64,000 nt of DNA. It comes from Gonapodya prolifera JEL478. Taxonomy: Eukaryota; Monoblepharomycota; Monoblepharidomycetes; Monoblepharidales; Gonapodyaceae. The DNA is taken from NCBI GenBank assembly GCA_001574975.1, contig KQ965858.1, positions 1 to 64,000 of the forward strand, read 5' to 3'. Position numbers and translations under genes: made by a program. The notes beneath the pieces were generated by a model, which saw only the letters and a program-made list of their open reading frames with translations, ran no database searches and was not told the DNA's origin. Positions 11,447 through 22,294 of this stretch are shown here, one piece after another (the first letter of the stretch is position 1; every line of letters begins with the position of its first letter).

Positions 11447-11555
11447 GTGGTCCCTGTGATTCATCGAAGGGAAGTTCGTCATAAAACCCGCGCCTTTCGT
11501 CGCACCGAAAACACGGTTGCTACACACGTCACGCGGGTACGTCAGAAAGAGGCCT
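11447..11555 (+). repeat. Upstream block shared with the GH16-like gene (copy A)
   Basis: Starts GGTCCCTGTGATTCATCG and ends near CGGGTACGTC; it matches 14556-14670 over about 110 bases with small gaps. It lies about 400 bases before RTA1 copy 3. Confidence 0.6.
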
Positions 11556-11873
11556 TCTGCATGAACGAGCCCAGCTAAAAGCAAAAACGTGGTTTGTGCA
11601 GTGAACGTCGCCGTAACGTCGAAGCACTCCGTCATTTCTGGAACAGATGGGAGGGAACATTGCCAATGATCTGCGCCTGTACAGCCCCGGGTGCATAGCT
11701 CACCCAGGCGCAGACCGACCACGCAAGTCTGCTCGTATGCTCCGCGACCTTTTTTTGTACCGAGGTCCGGCGGAACCCGCTTTGCCGCACCATGGCTAAA
11801 CTGCACCCGTCCGCTCATCGCTGTTGTTCAGGGCAATTCTGCCGAATACAGCAAAGGGGGCGCATGTCTGCCC

Positions 11874-11880
11874 TACATAA
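11874..11880 (+). promoter_or_regulatory. TATA-like box of RTA1 copy 3
   Basis: TACATAA lies 82 bases before the start codon at 11956, at the same offset as TATATAA in copy 2. Confidence 0.45.
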
Positions 11881-11955
11881 GCTTGCTCTTCGTCCCATCG
11901 CCACCTCTACACTTTACATTTCCCAATACACTTTTCATCTCCCTTCCACCTCAAC

Positions 11956-13187
11956 ATGTCTGTCGATTGTGAGTCTACAGCACGCGTCCTCCCCACCTGC
12001 TCTCTACGGGATCAACACACACCAATCTCGTCTCGCCAGGGAGCGCAACGTTCTTCCACTACGAACCAACCACATCTCTCGCCTACACTGCGCTCGCGGG
12101 ATTCACAGTCCTGGCAATCGTTCACGTGGGGTACTTCTTCACCCATCGATCCTTCTTCATGTGGCCGTTTGTCGCGGGGTCTATCAGTGAGACGCTTCTT
12201 TTCGTCCATGTGCCCTCCACGAGTCTTGACCTGACTCTGGCCCCAACCAGTGGAGTGCGCCGGCTTCGCTGCGCGCATCTTGTCCATCAACAATCCTTTC
12301 CAGTCCAAGTATTGTGAGTGGACGCTACTCCTTCGACCTGCGCTTGATCCCATTCTGACATCCCACGTTGTGATCTCGGACGTCGCCCATGCCCATGCTC
12401 ATCCTCCCGCTCCCGCTCAGACGCTGCCCAACACGGCCTGATCGTTCTTGCCCCCGTCTTCTTTTCCGCCGGGTACTACGTAATCCTTGCCCGAACGTAA
12501 GTCCGTTGGTACCTTGTGTCGTCCGAGGTCTCTTATCAACCCCACCATTCTCCAAACACCCACTCTCGTCCCCCACTCACCCCTCTCCCGAACCGCATCA
12601 CACCACAGAATTAGCCTCCTCGGTGACGCCTACTCTCCGATCCGCAGCCGGCTCGTCGTACGCATCTTTGTCGCATCTGACCTCATCTCGTTCTTGATCC
12701 AAATATCCGGCTCCGGCCTCCTCCTGGGCTCCACCGACATCAACAAGATCGACATTGGTGAAAAGGTCCTCGTCGGGGGACTGGTCGTGCAGGCCATCTC
12801 CACGGCACTATTCCTCCTGCTGGTCGTGGTTGTCACCCTGAGGGCGAATCACCTTCAGGGGTCCTGGAAGCGCATCAGTGCCGTGCTGTTGCTAGGCGCT
12901 GTTCTCATCTTGGTGAGGCTTGCCCTGGATTTTCCCACATTTCCCTTCACACCATCCCGCCCCATTAGATCCGATCCATCTTCCGCGTCGCCGAATTCAG
13001 CGGCGGCTTCACGGGCCCGCTTGCGCTCAACGAGCCGCTGCTGTACATCCTCGACATTCTCCTCATGTTCATCGCCACCGGGATGCTCTGCCTCGTCCAC
13101 CCCGCCGTGCACTTGCGCGTCACCGAGCGGGAGCCGCTGCACCCGAGCTTGGACCCGAGCGAGATGGAAATGAATAGAAGCAAGTAG
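11956..13187 (+). CDS. RTA1-like seven-helix transporter, copy 3 (intact), 273 aa
   Basis: Six exons (11956-11968, 12040-12186, 12251-12313, 12421-12496, 12609-12912, 12969-13187) all have canonical splice sites and give 273 residues, normal for the family. In order: a short N-terminus MSVDW, helix 1 in LAYTALAGFTVLAIVHVGYF, helix 2 near FFMWPFVAG, the conserved E in MECAGFAARIL, helices around APVFFSAGYYVILA and FVASDLISFLIQISGSG, LLLVVVVTL, the signature IRSIFRVAEFSGG, and a last helix in ILDILLMFIATGMLCL. Family members are plasma-membrane proteins tied to sphingoid-base release, porphyrin traffic or azole tolerance; the substrate here is unknown. It is the rightmost and best kept copy, and the one most likely to be active. 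Confidence 0.88.
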
Positions 13188-14770
13188 AGAAGAGGAGACT
13201 GTTAGAAAGAGATGGGAAAGAGGGTTCGGGTTTTTTCAGATTGCAGAAGTTGCAGCATATTTATTACACTTATACATTGAGCTCATGTTGACACAATCGG
13301 ATTGATGAGCTTTGCGCCCCATTTTTTCGAATCCAATCCCACTCAGACACCGCCCACTGACTGTGCGTACAAATTTGACATTGAACGGAGCTCCCAATCG
13401 CTACAATCGGAAGCTTGGATCTCCGATACATCGCTCGTCAAATTACGCTCAGACGCTGCCCTCTGTACCCATTGACACTTTGCTGCGAACACCATCGTGC
13501 TTCACGTTCAAAATTTACATTCACACTTCATATTTGCATTACATCTCCCGCCTTCTTCGTCGGTGCGCCCACCGTCCTACATCAAAGCGGGGGCGAGAAA
13601 CATCGTACTTTATGCGGCGGAATGAGCCCGACGTGGCTGGCGCTCTTGCCGTTCTACGATTGCCTTGAGCTGGCAGATGAGCGCATGTTCAGCACGGCGA
13701 ACGTGAGGTTCATCTCCTTCTCTGCCGGCCGCAGACCGCCAGCGCGACCGAGCTCCAACTCTCAGCAGAGGCACGCTAGTGCCCATATGACTTGATGTCT
13801 GCCGTGCTCTCCATCCACTCAGCCACAGCGTTGGTGGTGGAGCGCCGAGCGGGGATGGAACAGCAGCACATGATCATGCTGTTGTGGTGTCCAGTGTCTG
13901 GCCAGAAGCGTCCGCCATACAACTCCCACAAGCCGTAGACATTACGGAGTCAATTGTTTGCGTATTTTTGTTCAACGGATGGTGGAACGCTAACTGCCAA
14001 GGTTGTACTGTAACACAATGCAACACAGCAAGCGAAATTATACTGAGGGATTAAAAATAATGTCGTAAGGCTGGAATATGTGCACCGCAGCGAACGAGCT
14101 TTTAGTGCACGAAGGGAACGCATCCTCCCCGTCATCTCAAGACCATCGCAAGTGCGACCAATTCAACCTTTTCCTTCCACGTCAGGCGGTTGCGGTTACG
14201 CAAAGGTTCTTTTACGACGGGTATATTTCGGCAAGGGCAAAAGGCAAGAAGGGCGCGCGGTTCGGAGGAGATCGGCGACTGACGTGTTCAGGTAAAATGA
14301 ATTCCAGGTGTTTTATTGAGGAATATACAGATGGTGATGTGCTGCTCGTGAGATAACGATTGCTCAGCGCACTCGTACGGTGGTTTCTGCAGGATGCGAA
14401 CCGTTCTTTGACGTGGGTCTCACGTATATTGCATATTGAAGTGGCGGGACCCCTGAGTCCCCTGACACGCTCACGCATAAACTTCCACCAATGAGAAATT
14501 AACCCGAAGCAACGGAAAGCTGTGTCACTTGCACAGCCGTGATCATCGGTCACGGCGGTCCCTGTGATTCATCGGAAGTTCGGGGATAAAAAGACGACGC
14601 CGCTCCCTCTATCACGCTGAACCACATTTGTTGCACACACCGCTCGGGTACGTCGGAAGGAGACCTCCGAGGAGATCAATGTTTGGGGGGGGAGCGGAAT
14701 CCCTTGGATTTGTTGATCGCGGTTACTTTCGGTCAACGTTCTTCCTCACCCTCGTCACTCTCTGCGCAGG
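13188..14770. other. Intergenic region between RTA1 copy 3 and GH16-like gene
   Basis: About 1.6 kb without a supported gene. The first 200 bases repeat the RTA1 3' flank. Frames at 13312-13795 and 14078-14356 have no recognisable domain and look non-coding. 14556-14670 is the shared upstream block, and an ATAAAAA run at 14586 could be the TATA of the next gene. Confidence 0.5.
14556..14670 (+). repeat. Upstream block shared with RTA1 copy 3 (copy B)
   Basis: Second copy of the block at 11447-11555, here about 100-215 bases before the GH16-like start codon. Both begin GGTCCCTGTGATTCATCG and end in CGGGTACGTC plus a purine run. Confidence 0.6.
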
Positions 14771-15606
14771 ATGTTCAAACGTATTATCTTCGCTCTAACT
14801 GTCGCCATCGCGCTGGGATCTGGAGCTGAGTCAGCCAAGGTGGCGAACTTGACTCTCGTCACCCGTGCAGTAAGTCCGCGGAGCACTTGCTTTGCGCTTC
14901 AACGTGCATTCATTCCATCAACCACACCACCCTTTATCAGTGCCACGAAAACCGCATGACATTCCCCACTCCCGGCTGGGACCTCCAAGGTACCGGTGGC
15001 CGCCAGGGCCTCGCGACCGACTCGCAGGGCCGCTCGCAATGGGCGCTGCACAGCATCGGCAACGGCGGCGACGGGTGGTCGCGCATGCGGTACTCCCTCT
15101 ACACGTTCAACGGACACGCCGCCGCGTGGACCAACATCAAAGTCAAGGCTCGCGGCGCCCCCGACGGCGGGAAGAACTCCAACGCCTACCTCATCCAGAC
15201 CAAGGGCCAGTACAACAACGACGCAGCAGTTCAGGACGGCACCAAGGACGAAGTTGATATTTGGGAGTACTACGGCGGCCGCAATGACGCCACGTACAAC
15301 ATTTTCCGGAGGGGAACCACGCCGTCAGGGTATCCCAAGAGCTACTCCGTCTCCGACGCGTACAGCCAGGCATACACGTACGAGATCATCCTGGATAACG
15401 CCAAGCGCACCCTGGAGTACAACCTGTACAACGAGGCTGGGTCTCGCGTTGGACATCTGGTCGAAACTGACTCCGCGAAGGTGCCGTCGGAAGCGATGGA
15501 GCTTTTCTTGGGAATTTGGGACTGCCGTGGTAACAGCTGGTGCCCTGGATCGTTCAACGGTGACTCGTGGATGGGTGTGTTTGAAGTGTACGTTAAGGGG
15601 TGCTGA
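14771..15606 (+). CDS. Secreted GH16-like glucanase/transglycosylase, 254 aa
   Basis: Two exons, 14771-14869 and 14941-15606 (donor GTAAGT, acceptor CAG), give 254 residues. The start MFKRIIFALTVAIALGSGAE is a clear signal peptide, so the product should be secreted or wall-bound. DEVDIWEYYG at about residues 124-133 fits the GH16 catalytic signature E-x-D-x-x-E, with two glutamates and an aspartate correctly spaced. The beta-rich pattern around it (TYNIFRRGT, YTYEIILDNAKRTLEYNLY) suits a concanavalin-type jelly roll. Cysteines near both ends (CHENR, WDCRG, YVKGC) could form disulfides. GH16 enzymes cut or rearrange beta-1,3/1,4 glucans and related polymers; the exact substrate cannot be told from sequence. 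It shares an upstream block with RTA1 copy 3. Confidence 0.7.
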
Positions 15607-16212
15607 TTGAAAAACACTTTGCTATGTACTTCTTCCCTAAAAAAAATGATATTCTTTATTGAGAATATAGAAATTGCTGAAAATTGCCCGGAATATTAGG
15701 TCCACACATGGCAGTGTCGATTCTGACGTGACGCCCTTCACAACGTTTGGTACACGCTATATCTACACTTTCATACAGTTACACGAAAATACATTGTACA
15801 CCTGTGCACTGTGCACTGAGTAATATTTGCTACAACGAATATGAGCCGAGGAAGAAAGGAAAGCAACTCGTCAGTCATGAGTTCAATGTGTTTGCACATA
15901 GAGCCCCACCCGCTGTCATTCCACCACCCTCACGATCGACCCTCCTTCCACCTGCACCTTCTTCGCCATCGAGCAAATGGGCTTTGGTTGGTAGCGATCT
16001 TTTTGGGGGCTGGGTTGAAAAACTTGCGGACAGAACTTTCTTTCCAATGTATAACGACCTGTCGTTCCCTGTTGGCAAGATTCGCTAACAAGACCGATAA
16101 TGCCACTATGAGAGGCTACGCCGAAGTGGATACGAGGCGAGAAATGGGAGTCTGCTCCAGAGATACGCCTCCCGGAGGATCGCTTTCTTACAACAGAAAT
16201 CATAATCAACCG
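15607..16212. other. Intergenic, nothing recognised
   Basis: 600 bases downstream of the GH16-like gene. Open frames on both strands at 15747-16209 are short, overlap each other and show no domain. Confidence 0.5.
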
Positions 16213-16214
16213 TC

Positions 16215-16558
16215 ATGAGAAGTGATCAATCGAGATCCGCACTAAGATGGGCACCAAGTCTACCGCCATCTGGGCACGTTCTCGGATGCACACATCGTGG
16301 GGCGCCATGCTCGTCGACCCAGAAACATCGTCGGGCGCTTCATGGGAGTACGTTGCACTCGATGCGAGCCCGGGACTCGGATGGTTCACCAGTCTAATTA
16401 TTACCCTTGGGGTGGTGCAGCAACGTACGTGCTCAGTGAGTACGTTGCAGGTGTCCAGCCGGCAGACGGTGTGGCGGGCGTTGGCGTCAAGTCGTGGGTT
16501 GTGAAGCCCGAGTTTGGGCTTTTGATGGGGCCCAGAAGAGTACATGAAAGTGACGTTT
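16215..16558 (+). pseudogene. C-terminal fragment of an alpha-L-rhamnosidase-like six-hairpin glycosidase
   Basis: One frame reads GASWEYVALDASPGLGWFTS. After a one-base shift at about 16400 the next frame reads WGGAATYVLSEYVAGVQPAD and SWVVKPEFGLL. Together they look like the end of the catalytic barrel and the start of the C-terminal beta domain of GH78-type enzymes (the conserved W-G-x-x-x-T-Y-x-L pattern followed by V-x-G-V-x-P). There is no upstream catalytic region and no intact frame, so this is a relic. The family call rests on pattern memory only and is moderate. Confidence 0.45.
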
Positions 16559-16560
16559 AA

Positions 16561-17661
16561 GCAGTGCCATGGCAGAGGCGAGTTCGCGAGTCGGACCTGA
16601 GAAAAGTATCTTTGCGACGTTCTGGGTCGCACAGATTCGGGCGTTCTAGCGACGCAGCGATGGGAGTGATGTGGTTTGCTCGGTAGAATGTCGACAGGAA
16701 CCGCTGAACTACCAAATGCCAAATGCAACCTCACTTCCGGGGGTCTCTGCGTCCTGGCGTGCGCACGGCCTCCAGGCCATCCTCGTTGTGGTAGCGGTGT
16801 CTGCCTACTTTGTGGAAATGCGGCCATGAGCTGCGCCCGGAGAAGACATGGTCTCAGCGCACTGGCTTCCGGGTCTCTGCGTCCTGGCGTGTGTCAGCGC
16901 TGCCTGCACCCCTCCTGGGACGACTTTTTGGAGCCGGCTGGTCTCCACCACTGCGGTTGTGGTTGGCGATGGCCTTATGGTGGAGCGCAGCGCGACAGGC
17001 TTCCTCGGGGCGCGCTCTGCGCAACGGACGCGGGGCTGCTGCGTTGCCTGATTTATGGTGACGGCGAGAACCACGTCCGGCTGACTGTTGCGGTCGAACT
17101 GTCTTTATTTCTCAGTATTCAAACCAATGAAACAGTTCGTGGAGTCGTGGAGTCGCGAGCGCTCGTACACATCAGAACGCGGATCCAGGCTTGCCTTGAG
17201 TGCTCTATTCGAATTCATCGACGCATTTCCCGAAAGCAGAAGCACGTTAGTGAAACAAGTGCACAGATATTTGCAAACAACTAAAAGTATAAAGAAAGTT
17301 TGACTATTTGATTACACCTTCGTTCTGCGCGCCAGTAACTCTAGGCTCTGCACTCCATCGTTGTCAGAACTGCTTCAACAAAGTGCCTTCAATCGTCATC
17401 TCTACTTCATTTGGGAAAAAGCGGGGGTTGAAGGTAGCTGCCCGTGTGTGAAGAATGACTTTGTGTGCGGCCAATTTTAAAAAAAACACTGTGTGGAGCT
17501 GGAGGAAGGAGCGCGGCTTTTGGCATCCAAGTTGCAACAGTTCAGGAAGAAAAGAGAACCGCGTCGCGAAGTCACAACATTCAAGAGGAAGAATATTATG
17601 GAGTGTTGCGGAGAACATGGTGTGCTGAAAAGAGAATGGAACAACTGGCAGGGAAAGCCCT
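16561..17661. other. Intergenic region with a short direct repeat
   Basis: About 1.1 kb. CTTCCGGG plus TCTCTGCGTCCTGGCGTG occurs twice, at 16735-16762 and 16866-16892, about 131 bases apart. The region may be a partly duplicated, decayed coding stretch, but no domain is recognisable. A frame on the plus strand at 17493-17846 begins with a Glu/Lys-rich helix-like segment and overlaps the next gene on the other strand; I do not call it. Confidence 0.4.
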
Positions 17662-18153
17662 TCACCGGGCAGGAATATCGCCCGGTGCTGATCCAGGCAG
17701 ACTTTCAACTGCACTCGCTGGTGCCGTCGGGGGGAGAGCGTCGTCTCGAGCGAGTCCATGGTCATCTAAAAGTCCTCCACGCTGGTTTTCCATGGGTTGG
17801 TGGATTTGTTGCACCATGTCTGGGTGTGATCTTATGTAGTTTTTAAGCAGCTCCAAGGCAGCGGGCTGCTTTGTAAACAATGCGTTCAGAATCTGTCTTG
17901 CCAGGTCTTCTTCCACCTCCTCCTCACTTCGACCAACACCAGTGTAGCCGAAAATCATGGAACTGTGTAGCCCAGAAGACCATGCTCCCTGTTCTCCAGA
18001 ATTATGCCAGGAACCTCCAATGCGAGAAGATTTACAACGGTTGAGAGTGGCCGCTGCGGTTGGCACTTCGCCGAATGGGCGAACGCCGAGTGGAAGAGCG
18101 GGGGCGGTTGGGACGAGGGTGGTGGAGGCGGATGGCTCGGATGGAGGCGCCAT
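17662..18153 (-). CDS. Hypothetical protein, 163 aa
   Basis: An intact minus-strand frame with an ATG at 18153. The N-terminus is Pro/Ser/Thr-rich. The middle has an acidic amphipathic stretch, SEEEVEEDLARQILNALF, then LELLKNYIRSHPDMVQQIHQ, which looks like two helices. The C-terminus is again low-complexity. I recognise no family. An unmodelled intron is possible in the Ser/Gly-rich part. It is kept because the helical segment has ordinary protein composition. Confidence 0.4.
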   Translation of the reverse strand: MAPPSEPSASTTLVPTAPALPLGVRPFGEVPTAAATLNRCKSSRIGGSWHNSGEQGAWSSGLHSSMIFGYTGVGRSEEEVEEDLARQILNALFTKQPAALELLKNYIRSHPDMVQQIHQPMENQRGGLLDDHGLARDDALPPTAPASAVESLPGSAPGDIPAR

Positions 18154-18453
18154 GTTTTAAATAACGTGAAAGCGGTCGATTTTCAAGAGTGGTGAAGTGC
18201 CACATAGAACACAGAACGTCAACGGGATCAAAATGACTCGAGGTCTAAAATGTCGTTGTCAATCGTCGTCCACTAGAACACATCAAGTTCATCCCATGAG
18301 AACAACAACAACAGCAGCCAATGGACCGAAATAAGTGCATAATCATGAAGATTTTGAAAAAAAAAACCAGCAAAAAAATACAAAGAAAGCTGAGTATTCG
18401 ATGAGCTCTTCGTCCATATGCTGGAACTTTCCTCTCTACTCCTCGATGAACCA

Positions 18454-21400
18454 TTACACAACCACCATCCCACTTCCAGGCAACGCCGGCAAGTCCTTTG
18501 GCGGCCAGTACTGTGCCTCCATGCTCATGCGGCTGTGGTCGTGGTCCGCACCCAAGTCGAGATGCCCTCCGACGTCACTTTGGACTTCACTCCCATCCAC
18601 CACTTCCATTCTCGGGTCAGAGTCGACGTCCATCCCCTCGTGACCCACCACGATCTCTCCACCCTGCCCAGACTGCACACCAACGTCCCCGGCTTCTCCC
18701 ATGCCAGCGCCATGGCCACCGCCCTCTCCACCACCGCCCGCTGCCAGAGTCGCGCTGATCTCGCCAAGAGTCCTCCTCAGCGCTACCAAGTCCACCGCAC
18801 TGCGAGTCCGCCCGTCGGCATCTGCTTCCTCTGCCACCCCAGTACTATCACCGGGTGCCCTTCCATGAGCCCCACCACCACCACCACCCCTTCCCGCGAC
18901 CGCAGCGGCCGCCGACGCCAACCCCACCAACCCCGCGACTGCACCATCCACCCCACCGTCCGTTTCTGCGCCCGCACCAGCCCCGTCCTGCCCGCCTCCC
19001 TCGGCGCCGCCACCCGAGCCGCCCTCGACGTCCGCAAGCCGCCGCTGGGCCTCGGCGAGCTGCTCCAGAGCCCGGGACCGCGCGGTCTCGAGGTATGCAA
19101 GCCTGGCGTCGCGCTCGCGCTGCTCGGCGGCGAAGGTGCGGTGGGCGGAGCGGAAGAGGCGGCGCACGGCTGCGTTGCGGTGGATGAAGGCGTGGGCGTC
19201 AAACCTCACTCACACGCGACCTCGAAACGACACCATACACGCACCTCCCACGATCTTGCCGTACGCGCCCTCCCCGCCACCCTCGCCTGTTCCCTCCTCG
19301 TCGGCACCCAAGTCCGCAACGTGCAGTCCCAACGCCGCCGCGATGTGCTCGTGCAGCGGCAGTCCCGCCGCGGGAGCGTCGTCGGCGTCCGAGTCCGAGT
19401 CCAGCGAGGCCGTCGCGTTGGGAGCAGGGCGCTGCAGGTGCAGCGGTGTGGCGGTGGTAGGGGTGGTGTGGTGTGTTGGTGAGAGGCTTGATCACACCGC
19501 ACCCCGCCCTGAAACCAAAGCTCACCTCGGCCCTCTCAAACACCCTCGCCATCCCCGGATCCCCCACCGCATAATCCCTTGCCCTCACACCCGCGCGATT
19601 CTCCCCTCCCGGGTCTGCGCCCATGGACAGCAGCACCTCGGCCACGCCTTTATTCCCACCCCTTGCCGCGACCAGAAGTGCCGAATCGCCATTCCTATCC
19701 GCAAAGTCCACAAACGCGGCCACCTCACGCGCCGCCATCCCACCTCCACCTCCCGCGCGGCCCGCGCACCACCGCCGGACGCACCGGGCATAGTACCGCG
19801 CAGCCGCCGTCATGGTCCTCCCACCGCGCCCGCCGGCCGCCCCCGCGAGCGCTAGGTGGTGCAGCACGGTGCGGCCCTCGGCGTCTGCGGCTGGGAGGGA
19901 CGGCGCGAGGCGGCGTAGGAGGGAGGGGAAGCATTGGCGCTCAAATGCGTGCGCGCATTGGGCGGCCCGAATAAGGGGTGTGTGGCCCAGGAGGTTCGGG
20001 AGGGATGGAGTGGGAACGTGCGAGAGGAGGAGCGTGAGCGTGCGGGGGCGGGCGAGCGTGGCGCACCAATGCAGAGCTGTGTTGCCTGTTGGTGCGGTCC
20101 GGGGGGATGGGGGGGGGGGGGGGGTGAAGCCGAATTGTACATGTTGCGTGTGAACAAAACCCCACCACAAACCACCCCCCGACAAAAACCAACGACACGT
20201 ACCTTCCTGATCCAGCATCAAATCCACCACAACCCTCCGTCCCCTCGTCCCCTCTCCGCCATCAACATCCTCGACCGTGAGCATCTCCACAACCCTCGCA
20301 TCGCTCTCCTCACTCTCCTCCAGAAACATCTCCACCAGAACCTCGCGCTGCCTCTCCGCCATCGTCATGCCGGACCACCTGCCTGCAGCGGGGCGCGGCG
20401 TGCCGGGCTGCGGGAGGGGGATGGGGGAGCGGTGCCGCGCGCGTTTGGATGGCGGGTGCGGGGAGTCGACGTCCTCTGCCTCCGCCGAGTGAGAATGTGA
20501 GCCGCCTCGTGGTGTGGGTGGGGGCGAGGAGGATACGGGAGACGAGGACCGTGACGAGCCTGGCGTTGGGGGCGGGAGGGCGGTGCCCAAGGATGGTGGG
20601 GACGCGGGGGGTAATGGACCGGGTCCGTGCGGGTAGGAGAAGAAGCCCGAGGAGTATGTGGCGGGGGGCGGGAATGTGGGTGGGCCTGGCGGGTGGATTG
20701 GAGTGGAGTGGAGTCGCGTAGGTGAGGAATGTAAATTGGTAAGAGCAAGTTGCTTTGAACAGCATGTGCATGTGCAGATCCACAAGCGCAGCCCATCCGC
20801 CTGTCCCTTCACACGTCATTCACCGAGTGTAAAATTCCCGACACTCAAAATTCGCGAAGAATGCGCACGCTGATCCCATCCCATGCACCCTGGGCAATGC
20901 CCATCACCCACACCACAACACACCTCTCTGCCCAATTTGACCCTGCGCGCCACCCCACGCGGGCGTTCCTAGCGCGGACAAGGTGGGATTGTGGTACGCT
21001 TGCTGCTGGAGCGGGTACGGCGGTGAGGTCTGGTACGCGCCATACGCCTGGGCACGGTCGGACCACGCGGGCGAGGACGACGAGGAGGGTGAGAGTGGGC
21101 CCGTCGGCAGCCCCTGTGCCGCCGCCGCCGCCTGTGCTGCCGCCGCCGCCGCCGCAGAGGAGGACGCCGCCGACGCCGAGGGCCGTTTCGGCTGCGCGTG
21201 GTCCCTTGCCGGATCAAAGTCCAGCAGGGGCGCCACAAGGTCTTCGACGCCGTACCGCCGGGCCAAGTCCCGCCCTGAGTCGAGGGGTATCCATGTGCCT
21301 TGGTATTTGCCGTACCCGCCTTGGATTTTTTCGTGGAGGGGGTCTGTGGGTGAGATGGTGAGGGGGAGTGGGGGAGTGGAAGGGGTTAGCGAGGGTGAGG

Positions 21401-22066
21401 GAAGAGAAGCAAGAGCCATGTCCAGCAGATACGCGTATCAAATATTCGCCTCCGGCGGACTTCTGGGTCAGCGCTTAACGGCGCTTAGGTCTCGATATCG
21501 CTCCGCGACGTATACCTCGGTCAGCGGACAGCCTCGCTCCGCGGTGTATTCGCCTCCGGCGGACGCCTCGGTCAGCGCCGGAAGGCGCTGCGAGACGAGT
21601 CCTCCCTCCGCTCGCGTTGCTCGCTCCGGTCGGACACGCACCAGCGAGAACCTCGCGCTCTAGAATCTTTGTGCGTCTCGGCTTTGAAAACCCTGCCACC
21701 TTGAGGATCTGCGTCGCGTTGAGAAAGGCGTCTGACACTCTGCGCATGACCGCGACATCCTTGACGTGCTGGGTGCGTGGGAGTGAGTGGGAGTGAGTGG
21801 GAGTGAGGGGGGTGAAGATGGGTGAAGAGGGTGAGGGGCAACGTAGAGGAGGAGTGGGGGTTCGCAGGAGAAGACGAAGAGAAAGAGCACGAATGCGCAC
21901 CAGCTCATAAACAGGAATATTGGAGTACACGGCGCTGCAAAGGCGAGAGACGACGGCGTGGGGGTGAGCGACGAGCGACGCGAGATGAGCGTGAGGGTGA
22001 GCGTGAGCGTGGGCAGCGGCACAGCGGGGACACGCACGACTGGATAGGCCTATGCGACGCAGACAT
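18454..22066 (-). CDS. mbp1: APSES-domain, ankyrin-repeat transcription factor (Mbp1/Swi4-like)
   Basis: Exons 22038-22066, 21901-21934, 21642-21768, 20924-21343, 20203-20685, 19526-20085, 19245-19431 and about 18454-19207 (the last junction is uncertain). The APSES DNA-binding domain is at the start: [41 protein letters not shown], then [20 protein letters not shown]. Ser/Pro/Ala-rich linkers follow, then ankyrin repeats of the Swi6/Mbp1 type ([47 protein letters not shown]) and a C-terminal coiled coil ([17 protein letters not shown] onward). By family it is the DNA-binding subunit of the MBF/SBF complex that drives G1/S genes in the nucleus. Intron 3 (21344-21641, 298 nt) splits the APSES domain and contains an intron-resident repeat. 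The gene is divergent from THO7 with 228 bases between start codons. Confidence 0.9.
21446..21640 (-). repeat. Intron-resident structured repeat in Mbp1-like intron 3
   Basis: Read in the sense of the host gene it begins right at the donor (GTGCGT), continues GTCCGACCGGAGCGAGC, and holds two core hairpins: AGCGCC-4 nt-GGCGCT (21574-21589) and AGCGC-6 nt-GCGCT (21470-21486). CGCCGGAGGCG modules lie between. The first 33 nt after the donor are shared almost exactly with the ketosynthase intron. Confidence 0.85.
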
Positions 22067-22294
22067 GTGTGGCGCTGCGCTGTGTGTCGCGGTGTGTCGC
22101 GTGATGCGGGTGCGAGGTGCCCGGCGAGCGATGAGGAGCCAAGGGAGGGTGGTGGCCCGTGCGTGAGTGTGGCCGCAGTTTGTGCGACGTTGTTTGTGTC
22201 GCACCCAGACTCGTACGTGAACGACACCGCGTGAGAACGGACAACGACAACGGGAAACGGAGAACGGGAACGCCAACGGAGTCAGCAGCAGAAA
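22067..22294. promoter_or_regulatory. Divergent promoter between Mbp1-like gene and THO7
   Basis: Only 228 bases separate the two start codons, so both genes must share this region. It is rich in GCGTG/CACGC words; no clear TATA box is seen. Confidence 0.6.

Larger units (their letters stand above)
11205..11955. other. Intergenic spacer between RTA1 copies 2 and 3
   Basis: No gene. It holds the duplicated 3' flank, a block at 11447-11555 shared with the region before the GH16-like gene, and the promoter of copy 3. Confidence 0.65.

Noticed and set aside
17493-17846. Plus-strand frame starting with a Glu/Lys-rich helix
   Set aside because: It overlaps the longer minus-strand hypothetical frame, has no family match and turns hydrophobic without pattern.
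18418-19482. A 354-codon plus-strand frame opposite the Mbp1-like C-terminus
   Set aside because: Antisense shadow of the coiled-coil and Gly-rich exon; proline and arginine-rich without a motif.
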